From NCBI RefSeq assembly GCF_009674725.1, contig NZ_WKKH01000011.1, positions 62,001-126,000 on the forward strand: 64,000 bases of DNA, written 5' to 3'. The DNA is from Pedobacter petrophilus (GTDB lineage: Bacteria > Bacteroidota > Bacteroidia > Sphingobacteriales > Sphingobacteriaceae). The translations under genes were made by a program, and so were the position numbers. Under the pieces are notes generated by a model. It saw only the letters and a program-made list of their open reading frames with translations, had not been told where the DNA came from and did not search any database. This document shows, one piece after another, positions 26,452 through 32,853 of this stretch (position 1 is the stretch's first letter; the number at the start of each line of letters is the position of its first letter).

Positions 26452-27405
26452 ATGTCTAAATATAAAATAGCTGTACTTGATGATTACCAGGAGGTGGCCA
26501 AATCATTTGCAGACTGGACCACCATCACCGAATACGCAGATGTGAAGGTATTTACCGATCACCTTCACACTGAGGATGAAGTGGTTGCCCGGTTAATGCC
26601 CTTTGATATAATTTGTGTCATGCGTGAACGTACGCCATTACCGGCAGGTCTGCTGATGCGCTTGCCGAATCTAAAACTCATTGTTTCAACCGGTGCTAAG
26701 AACCACTCTATTGATGTGGCAGCAGCAGAAAAGCTGAAGATTGAGGTTCAGAATACGGGCTACCTCGGGCATGGTGCACTGGAACTGACCTGGGCATTAC
26801 TAATGGCCATTGCCAAACACATTCCGCAAGAAAATGCAAATTTCCGTGCCGGCGGCTGGCAACATTTAGTTGGAAATGATCTGAAAGGCAAAACCCTTGG
26901 TATTTTAGGCCTGGGAAATCTGGGTGCACAAGTTGCTGCCGTTGCTAAAGTTTTTGAAATGGATGTGATTGCCTGGAGCGAAAACCTCTCGCGGGAAAAG
27001 GCAGCTGCGAATGGTGCAAGATATGTTTCCAAAAAAACGCTTTTTGAAGAATCTGATTATCTAAGCGTCCACATGGTGCTCAGCGATCGGAGCAAAGGCA
27101 TTGTTGGTGCAGCAGATTTAGCTTTAATGAAGCCAACTGCCTACCTGATTAATACTTCCAGAGGACCATTGGTTGATGAACAGGCATTGATCGAAAGTCT
27201 GCAGAAAAATAAGATTGCCGGCGCTGCGCTTGATGTTTTTGACAAAGAACCAGTAGACCAGGACCATCCTTTTAGAATGTTGAAAAATGTGCTGGCCACA
27301 CCGCATATTGGTTTTGTAACTCAGGATACTTACCAGCTGTTTTTTAATGATTCCGTTAAAATATTAAGGGAATGGCTGCCGGAGCATGTTAAAGCGGCTA
27401 ATTAG
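26452..27405 (+). CDS. D-2-hydroxyacid dehydrogenase family protein
   Basis: 317 aa. NAD-binding motif LGILGLGNLGAQVAAVAK (about residues 145-165), then NTSRGPLVDEQAL and a C-terminal TPHIGFVTQDT with the catalytic His; the preceding Glu lies in DKEPVDQDH. Reduces or oxidises a 2-keto/2-hydroxy acid; substrate unknown. Last of the fifteen closely spaced genes. Confidence 0.87.
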   Translation: MSKYKIAVLDDYQEVAKSFADWTTITEYADVKVFTDHLHTEDEVVARLMPFDIICVMRERTPLPAGLLMRLPNLKLIVSTGAKNHSIDVAAAEKLKIEVQNTGYLGHGALELTWALLMAIAKHIPQENANFRAGGWQHLVGNDLKGKTLGILGLGNLGAQVAAVAKVFEMDVIAWSENLSREKAAANGARYVSKKTLFEESDYLSVHMVLSDRSKGIVGAADLALMKPTAYLINTSRGPLVDEQALIESLQKNKIAGAALDVFDKEPVDQDHPFRMLKNVLATPHIGFVTQDTYQLFFNDSVKILREWLPEHVKAAN

Positions 27406-27423
27406 TTAATTCAAAACATGAAT

Positions 27424-27529
27424 AAAGTTACTAATGCAATAGCACCATTTCTATTTAGCGTTAGTGACCTTGAATCTTCATAAAGTTACTAACGCTAATA
27501 GTGCTGTTTATATTTAGCGTTAGTAACTT
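27424..27529 (+). terminator. Two successive hairpins after the 15-gene run; second is a perfect 16-bp stem
   Basis: AAGTTACTAACGCTAA (27483-27498) pairs perfectly with TTAGCGTTAGTAACTT (27514-27529) over a 15-nt loop. A degenerate copy of the whole hairpin precedes it at 27424-27472. They lie 20-120 bp after the last stop codon and probably end transcription, although there is no long T-run. Confidence 0.55.
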
Positions 27530-27596
27530 ATAAGTTTCAGAGTTGCAGAAATCTTTCAATTTCAAATACCATATTTCGCGTTTTAAATCAGATTTT

Positions 27597-27610
27597 GACG
27601 AAATATCGCC
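27597..27610 (+). promoter_or_regulatory. Enhancer-type palindrome, copy e
   Basis: GACGAAATATCGCC; the core ACGAAATATCG is identical to that ahead of the 12614 activator. The first G of the -24 box lies 57 bp downstream. Confidence 0.5.
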
Positions 27611-27665
27611 ATGATTTTTTTCTTCAAATTAGATGGGAAGGTCGCCAGGCCTATATTTTTCTCTT

Positions 27666-27681
27666 TGGCATGTTCTTTGGC
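27666..27681 (+). promoter_or_regulatory. Sigma-54-like -24/-12 promoter of the 27831 activator
   Basis: TGGCAT-GTTCT-TTGGC, agreeing with TGGCAC-N5-TTGCA at TGGCA and TTG. It closely resembles the element at 13474-13489 (TGGTAT-GTTTC-TTGGA). Predicted leader is about 140 nt. Confidence 0.55.
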
Positions 27682-27830
27682 TTTTGGTTGAAAGACAGAT
27701 AATCTCAATTGATCAGTTTTAAGCTATCCTGAACGGATGCAGACCTGGCACAAATTGATCTTTGCGATTGCTGTAAACCCATCAACCAATGCGCTATTGA
27801 AATATTTCATGAGCACATCAATTTGAAAGA

Positions 27831-29513
27831 ATGAGAAAGCAGGAAACCAATTTTGACCTGGCCGACGACATAAAAAATTTGCTTGCCGCACCTGATGCAA
27901 GCCATTATTTCGAAGAACGGTCTGAAGTTAGCGCAAATCCGGAGAAGAATTTCAGTTTGCGGGAGCTATTTCAAGGCGTGTTCGCAAAACTCCATCCACT
28001 ATTTTCGATTGATTGTGGTGCACTCATCCTTTATAACAAAGAAATGGATCACATCACGAGGGCATATTTAACAGAAGCTACTTCAGGTAAAATATCTTGT
28101 ACCGAAATCCTTTCAGATCCGGTTAGCCTTTCGCTCATCACCAAAGAAATTGCTGGTTTTGATTTCCCGGTGCTTAAATCGCGGAAAAACTGGATAGACG
28201 ACTTTGGTGAAAACCATTGTCTGTCAAACCATCCGGCAGAATATCATTTCCACGGCTATATTCCGCTGGAAAGCAATGGCCGCATTTTTGGCACATTTGA
28301 ACTTCATAATTATGAGAGGGAATTAAGTGCAGATGGCCTGACATTTTGCTGTAATATCGCCGACTTTATCTCCGGATTACTTGCTGTAATGGAAGAAAAA
28401 GAACATTCTGATTTGGGTAAGACCCATTATCCGGCGGCATGCGATGAATCGAAACCATCGCAAATGGCAGTAGAAAAGACCAGAAAGCTGGAAAATGAAA
28501 TTGAACATTTAAATGCGCAGCTATCGGAATTCTTAGTTTTTCAGCCAGCAGAAAATGTGGGGGCGATTACGCATAGAGACATTGTGGGAAATAGCCCTGA
28601 AATGCAACGGGTTTATAAACTCATGAACAGGATCTCATCATCAGAAACGACTGTTTTAATTTTAGGCGAAACCGGTACGGGGAAGGAGTTGATTGCCAGG
28701 GCCATTCATGAAGAATCGGCAAGAAAGCACAAAGGAATGATCAAGGTTAATTGTGCGGCTATTCCACCAGATTTAATAGAATCTGAGCTATTTGGGCATG
28801 AAAAAGGAAGCTTCACAGGGGCAACTGAACGGCGGATAGGAAAATTCGAACAGGCGCACAACGGAACCCTTTTCCTAGATGAAGTTGGTGAATTAGCCTT
28901 CGGTTTACAAGTGAAATTACTTCGTGTTTTGCAGGAAAAAGAAATGGAGCGTGTAGGTGGAAAAACCACGATCATAACGAATGTTCGCATTATTTCGGCC
29001 ACCAATAGCAACCTATTAAAAGAGGTGGAAGCAGGACGGTTTAGGAGCGATCTGTTTTACAGGCTTAATGTTTTTCCAATCTCATTACCTCCATTAAGGA
29101 ATAGAAAAACTGATATTTCGTTGCTGGCAGATTTCTTCCTCAAAAAATTTGCAGAAAAATCGAACCGCACGCTGCAAGGCTTTACCAGAAAAGCAATTGC
29201 CATTATGGAGGCTTACAGCTGGCCTGGAAATGTAAGGGAACTGGAACATTTGGTAGAAAGACATGTGGTGATGGCGCAGGGGCCGGTGATTAAAGATGTG
29301 GAAATTCCGGAGAATACTGAGCAGGCATCGTTTTCAGTCGCAGCGGTAAAAACCATATTTGAAAATGAACGCGACCATATCTTTGCGGTTTTAGAATTGT
29401 GCAAGGGGAAAATTTCCGGACAGAATGGTGCAGCGAAATTGCTTGGTGTTCCGGCTACCACACTTAATTCTAAGATTAAGCGCCTCGGACTGGCTAAAAA
29501 ACATGTGTTTTAG
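27831..29513 (+). CDS. GAF-like-AAA+-Fis sigma-54-dependent activator
   Basis: 560 aa. N-terminal sensory region of about 200 aa with a GAF-like pattern (IDCGALILYNKEMD, YIPLESNGRIFGTFELHN). AAA+ domain with GETGTGKELIARAIH, GSFTGATERRIGKFEQA and LFLDEVGELA; Fis-type HTH with TTLNSKIKRLGLA. Same family as the 10938 activator. It is preceded by its own palindrome and sigma-54-like promoter, so positive autoregulation or cross-activation is likely. A 15-bp perfect terminator follows. Confidence 0.85.
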   Translation: MRKQETNFDLADDIKNLLAAPDASHYFEERSEVSANPEKNFSLRELFQGVFAKLHPLFSIDCGALILYNKEMDHITRAYLTEATSGKISCTEILSDPVSLSLITKEIAGFDFPVLKSRKNWIDDFGENHCLSNHPAEYHFHGYIPLESNGRIFGTFELHNYERELSADGLTFCCNIADFISGLLAVMEEKEHSDLGKTHYPAACDESKPSQMAVEKTRKLENEIEHLNAQLSEFLVFQPAENVGAITHRDIVGNSPEMQRVYKLMNRISSSETTVLILGETGTGKELIARAIHEESARKHKGMIKVNCAAIPPDLIESELFGHEKGSFTGATERRIGKFEQAHNGTLFLDEVGELAFGLQVKLLRVLQEKEMERVGGKTTIITNVRIISATNSNLLKEVEAGRFRSDLFYRLNVFPISLPPLRNRKTDISLLADFFLKKFAEKSNRTLQGFTRKAIAIMEAYSWPGNVRELEHLVERHVVMAQGPVIKDVEIPENTEQASFSVAAVKTIFENERDHIFAVLELCKGKISGQNGAAKLLGVPATTLNSKIKRLGLAKKHVF

Positions 29514-29541
29514 TAAAGAAGACAGAAGTGATTACTCAAGA

Positions 29542-29580
29542 AAAGATTGGAGAAATTTTCAATAGATTTCTCCAATCTTT
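29542..29580. terminator. 15-bp perfect bidirectional terminator
   Basis: AAAGATTGGAGAAAT (29542-29556) pairs exactly with ATTTCTCCAATCTTT (29566-29580), loop 9 nt. It sits between convergent genes ending at 29513 (plus) and 29596 (minus). Confidence 0.75.
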
Positions 29581-29595
29581 CAACTTCAAAAAATG

Positions 29596-29775
29596 CTAAA
29601 TGTCTAATTCAAAAGAAGATCTGGAAGCCCGGTCTGCCTGGTCTAGTAAATCTGCATCGTGTTCGCCAGCCATTTGATCACTAATTACTGTACTTTGATT
29701 TAGCGCATCTTCTTCGCTGGTTAAAGCATCTTCCTTGTCATCAGAAAGCTCCTTGTTGTTTGGGTCTGTCATCAT
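29596..29775 (-). CDS. 59-aa acidic small protein
   Basis: Complete frame from ATG 29775 (second ATG 29772) to TAG at 29596. Rich in Asp, Glu, Ser and Gln (MMTDPNNKELSDDKEDALTS onward, ending SSFELDI), with no Cys, no membrane segment and probably disordered. I do not recognise a family. Support: it fills the space between a terminator and an AT-rich region, and its composition is protein-like. It diverges from the gene at 29966. Confidence 0.5.
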   Translation of the reverse strand: MMTDPNNKELSDDKEDALTSEEDALNQSTVISDQMAGEHDADLLDQADRASRSSFELDI

Positions 29776-29849
29776 GTTTTTTTTATTTAAAGATAGGCGT
29801 TCAGCCCATTTTTAATGTTTGAAAAACAAATTAATTTGAGTCATAAATT

Positions 29850-29863
29850 AACGTTATATCGTT
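29850..29863 (+). promoter_or_regulatory. Enhancer-type palindrome, copy f
   Basis: AACGTTATATCGTT, the most symmetrical of the six copies. The first G of the -24 box is 56 bp downstream. Confidence 0.5.
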
Positions 29864-29917
29864 AGTTTTTTGTGTTGCAATATAATATAGTTGCCTGATT
29901 TTAAGTAATTTGTACTG

Positions 29918-29933
29918 TGGATTGTTTTTTGTA
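29918..29933 (+). promoter_or_regulatory. Sigma-54-like -24/-12 promoter of the 29966 unit
   Basis: TGGATT-GTTTT-TTGTA: TGG and TTG in correct spacing, T instead of C at -12. The predicted start near 29944 lies after the ATG at 29942 and therefore supports the start codon at 29966. Confidence 0.45.
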
Positions 29934-29965
29934 AGCACATCATGATAATAAAAATAAATAGGATT

Positions 29966-30298
29966 ATGGATCAAGATCAATTTAAACATATTGGAGAAAT
30001 GACCACCGTTTCTGAAGTGATCAACGCACTGACGGCTCAGGGTTACACCTTAGATTTTAACCTCAGGAGCAGCCAGATTGATGGTGGCGAAAATCTCATC
30101 CAGGCCGCTCCTGATCAGTTTTTAATCGACAGGCATTATCGCTTTGAAGGCGAATCTGATCCGGAAGATGAAGCCATTGTGTATGCCATTTCTTCTCTTG
30201 ATGGAAAAACGAAAGGTATTCTCGTGAATGGGTACGGAACCTCATCCGAAAATTGTGGGGAAGAAGTGATCAACAAACTGAAATTCAGAACTGATTAA
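29966..30298 (+). CDS. Small conserved Bacteroidota protein, often named 'phosphoribosylpyrophosphate synthetase'
   Basis: 110 aa: TTVSEVINALTAQGYTLDFNL, a central GGENLIQAAPDQFLIDRHYRFEGESDPEDEAIVYAISS and a glycine-rich end. In databases this family is, from memory, commonly given the name above, but it is far too short for that enzyme and has no PRPP-synthase motif, so the name should not be taken as a function. Start at 29966 preferred to 29942 because of the predicted transcription start. It is followed within 10 bp by the flavoprotein gene. Confidence 0.65.
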   Translation: MDQDQFKHIGEMTTVSEVINALTAQGYTLDFNLRSSQIDGGENLIQAAPDQFLIDRHYRFEGESDPEDEAIVYAISSLDGKTKGILVNGYGTSSENCGEEVINKLKFRTD

Positions 30299-30308
30299 AA
30301 CGCTGCAC

Positions 30309-31553
30309 ATGAACAAATTGAAATTATATGGCAAACCAGATTCGCCGGAAATTTACCCGATAAGGGATTTTTTAAAAAGAAGTGTTGTCGATTTCGATTG
30401 GTTTGATATCACACACGATCAATTGGGCTGGGGACAAGGCATTACCTCGTTTAACAATCCGGATAAACATCCGATGATTGAATTCCCGGATGGGAAGATT
30501 ATCTTCAATCCTACATTGGAGCAAATTGCCTGTAACCTGGGCTGGATTACTGAGCCTAAGTATGCTGAATATGATCTTTCCATTTACGGTGCTGGTCCGG
30601 CGGGATTAAGTGCAGCCGTTTATGCAGCATCAGAAGGTTTAAAAACGATATTAATTGAACGGGAAGCCATCGGTGGCCAGGCAGGTACAAGCTCGCTGAT
30701 CGAAAATTACCTGGGTTTTCCCGAAGGCATTTCAGGTGCCAACCTTGCCGAACGGGCGAGACAGCAGGCGCTGAAGTTTGGGGTCGAAATTCTGCTTTTG
30801 AAAGAAGGGGTAAAGGGAACTTTTTATGATCACAAAATCCATGTTGATTTTGCAAGTGGCGAAAAACTGGTTGCCAAAACAAATATCTGCGCAACAGGCG
30901 TGGAGTATGCCCGGTTGAATCTTCCGGATGAAAGCAGGTTTTTTCATAAAGGTGTTTATTATGGTGCAGGAGCAAGTGAGGCTTTTTTCTGCCAGGATAA
31001 AGACCTTTATATTGTAGGCGGCGGCAACTCTGCCGGGCAGGCGGCCACTTATTTCTCTGGTTTTGCCAAACGCGTTTTCATGGTAATAAGGAAAGGCAGC
31101 CTCGCCGATACGCTTTCAGAGTATCTGATTCAAAGAATCGCCGCCATCAGGAACATTCACGTCTTGTATTTTTCTGAGGTAACGGCGCTGGAAGGAGAGG
31201 ATTATCTGCAACGCATTAAAATTGTGAACAGTTTAGAAGGAACAGCAGTATGGCATGAAACATCTAAATTATTTATTTGCATTGGTGGAAAGCCAAATAC
31301 GGAATGGGCTGCAGAGACTGCCATTTGCCGGGATCGGAATGGATACCTGTATACGGGCAATGATTTAGTTAATCTCGATCAGTACAAAATATGCTGGGAT
31401 GTAGACCGGCCGCCTTACCACCTCGAAACCAGTGTGCCGGGTTCTTTCGCCGCAGGCGATGTTCGGTTTAATTCGGTGAAAAGGGTGGCATCTGCCGTAG
31501 GTGAAGGCGCAATGGCGGTAACCCAGGTTCATCAATATTTAGCTAAATTATAA
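30309..31553 (+). CDS. Thioredoxin-reductase-like FAD oxidoreductase lacking the redox CxxC
   Basis: 414 aa. Residues 1-80 have a glutaredoxin-like fold pattern (KLKLYGKPDSPEIYPIRDFL) but the CPxC site is replaced by DSPE. Residues about 95-414 are a two-domain pyridine nucleotide-disulphide reductase: FAD site IYGAGPAGLSAAVYAASEG, NAD(P)H site LYIVGGGNSAGQAA, and a C-terminal GSFAAGDVR. The CATC segment expected between them reads GAGASEAFF, so neither cysteine pair is present. It should still move electrons from NAD(P)H to FAD, but to an unknown acceptor. One base separates it from the UBP zinc-finger gene. Confidence 0.8.
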   Translation: MNKLKLYGKPDSPEIYPIRDFLKRSVVDFDWFDITHDQLGWGQGITSFNNPDKHPMIEFPDGKIIFNPTLEQIACNLGWITEPKYAEYDLSIYGAGPAGLSAAVYAASEGLKTILIEREAIGGQAGTSSLIENYLGFPEGISGANLAERARQQALKFGVEILLLKEGVKGTFYDHKIHVDFASGEKLVAKTNICATGVEYARLNLPDESRFFHKGVYYGAGASEAFFCQDKDLYIVGGGNSAGQAATYFSGFAKRVFMVIRKGSLADTLSEYLIQRIAAIRNIHVLYFSEVTALEGEDYLQRIKIVNSLEGTAVWHETSKLFICIGGKPNTEWAAETAICRDRNGYLYTGNDLVNLDQYKICWDVDRPPYHLETSVPGSFAAGDVRFNSVKRVASAVGEGAMAVTQVHQYLAKL

Positions 31554-31554
31554 T

Positions 31555-31827
31555 ATGGGAAATAGTGAAATTTGCATTCATCTTAAAGCTGTTAAAGTGC
31601 TGAAAACTGCCAGTGAACATGTTTGCGAGGCATGTATTAAATTGGGTACAAAGTGGGTTCATCTTCGCACCTGCCAAACCTGTGGGGTAACACTATGCTG
31701 TGATTCTTCACCAATGCAGCATATGTCTCACCATTGCCGGGCAGAAAAGCATCCGGTAGTTATCTCTTCAGAGCCTGGCGAACGATGGTTATATTGTTAC
31801 CTCGATGATGAAATGGTTGGATATTGA
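31555..31827 (+). CDS. UBP-type zinc-finger protein
   Basis: 90 aa, almost entirely a ZnF-UBP domain: CIHL near the start, CEAC, LRTCQTCGVTLCC and HMSHHCRAEKHPVVIS, giving the Cys/His set expected for the cross-braced zinc sites. In eukaryotes the fold binds the ubiquitin C-terminus; bacterial copies have no known ligand. Its gene directly follows the flavoprotein gene, and the two are probably partners. Confidence 0.85.
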   Translation: MGNSEICIHLKAVKVLKTASEHVCEACIKLGTKWVHLRTCQTCGVTLCCDSSPMQHMSHHCRAEKHPVVISSEPGERWLYCYLDDEMVGY

Positions 31828-31944
31828 TTTCTGTAAGCACTAACCAATAGAAGAATTATTAGATGAAAGCGCAATTGTTGAGCTAATAATGAAAGGCAAT
31901 AAGTCATCAGAAATTATAAGTCTAATAAAGTCGGTGATTCAACT

Positions 31945-31967
31945 CCCCTCCTTATTTTAAGGAGGGG
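31945..31967. terminator. Hairpin of the CCCCTCCTT type
   Basis: CCCCTCCTT (31945-31953) pairs with AAGGAGGGG (31959-31967). It lies between convergent genes (31827 plus, 32016 minus). The following GTGCCTGCAAGCCCGGGGTGG is, from memory, a recurring intergenic sequence in related genomes, so it may be a dispersed repeat as well as a terminator. Confidence 0.5.
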
Positions 31968-32015
31968 TGCCTGCAAGCCCGGGGTGGTTTAATTCATCTC
32001 TCCAGGTTCAGAAGA

Positions 32016-32639
32016 TTAGTGAAGCCTTACTTTTACAATTTCACCATTCTCTTTTACCTCAATAAATTCCTCAATCCGGTCTTTATGATCTACAGCATAT
32101 CTTTTTTGCTGATAATAATCTGTTCGGCCGTAACCGCTATAACCGCTTCCAGTATATTCATTATAGGTTCCGTTACTGGTATAGCCTAAAAACCCTTGTA
32201 GAAAATACTTCCCGGGCTTCATATCCGGGAAGGTGAATTCTCCATTGCTATTGGTAATTGCTTCGAGTCTATATCTGTAAGCATCATCAGATAAGTATAC
32301 ATATCGCCTTCTTCTTAGGCTTTCTTTATCTTTACGTAATTGATACCATGCTTCGAAATAGGGGGTAACCGGAAATAAGGTTACTTTGATTTGATTAGCG
32401 TATATCCGCCTGCCCGATTTAAATCCTATATTATTCATCGGCTTGGTGAATGCTTTACCTTTAATAGTGGCAGTGCCTCTCGCCAGCATTTTTTTCGCCT
32501 GTAAAGAATCAAAGGCAATTTCCGGACGGAATATCTCTACCTTATCTTTTTTCTCTGGCTCCTTATACTGCGCCATTACTGTCGAAATAGCCGATAGTAC
32601 AAGGATCAATGCGGTAAAACATTTTCTTAGATTCATCAT
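32016..32639 (-). CDS. Secreted protein with carboxypeptidase-regulatory-like region
   Basis: 207 aa. Signal peptide to about VMAQ. The middle and C-terminal part (ATIKGKAFTKP, then LEAITNSNGEFTFPDMKPGKYFLQGFLGYT) follows the beta-sandwich pattern of CarboxypepD_reg/DUF4198-like domains, interrupted by a Tyr/Gly-rich stretch (SNGTYNEYTGSGYSGYG). No enzymatic residues seen. Function unknown. Confidence 0.6.
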   Translation of the reverse strand: MMNLRKCFTALILVLSAISTVMAQYKEPEKKDKVEIFRPEIAFDSLQAKKMLARGTATIKGKAFTKPMNNIGFKSGRRIYANQIKVTLFPVTPYFEAWYQLRKDKESLRRRRYVYLSDDAYRYRLEAITNSNGEFTFPDMKPGKYFLQGFLGYTSNGTYNEYTGSGYSGYGRTDYYQQKRYAVDHKDRIEEFIEVKENGEIVKVRLH

Positions 32640-32661
32640 TCTATAAATAAAGGGTTAACAA

Positions 32662-32704
32662 CTTTGTTCATCAGGCCCACCAGGTATGGGGACTGATGAC
32701 AAAG
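32662..32704 (-). terminator. Bulged 12-bp hairpin after the UvrA-like gene
   Basis: CTTTGTTCATCAG (32662-32674) pairs with CTGATGACAAAG (32693-32704) with one bulged base. It is downstream of the UvrA-like gene on the minus strand, so a terminator is possible; there is no T-run. Confidence 0.35.
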
Positions 32705-32853
32705 ATATCTGATGCCTTTAAAAAAGAATATACCATGTTTTAAGGTTTCTTTTCTACTGGTTTTCAGGTATTTTTTCTACCCGAATTAGAATGGCGATCA
32801 TCCTGGCCCCTCTGTTCCTATAATTTATCAGAATCAGCAGCCTTGTAAATGAA

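Larger units (their letters stand above)
27530..27830. other. Leader of the activator gene, no coding sequence
   Basis: About 300 bp without a gene. It contains palindrome copy e (27597-27610) and the sigma-54-like element at 27666-27681; nothing else was recognised. Confidence 0.5.

Noticed and set aside
27746..27765. TGGCAC followed by TTTGC, looking like a sigma-54 promoter ahead of the 27831 activator
   Set aside because: The boxes are separated by 9 bp instead of 5, so -24 and -12 would not be in register; the correctly spaced element is at 27666-27681.
29942..29965. Earlier ATG for the small gene before the flavoprotein
   Set aside because: It lies at or before the predicted transcription start of the sigma-54-like promoter, and the added residues are low-complexity.
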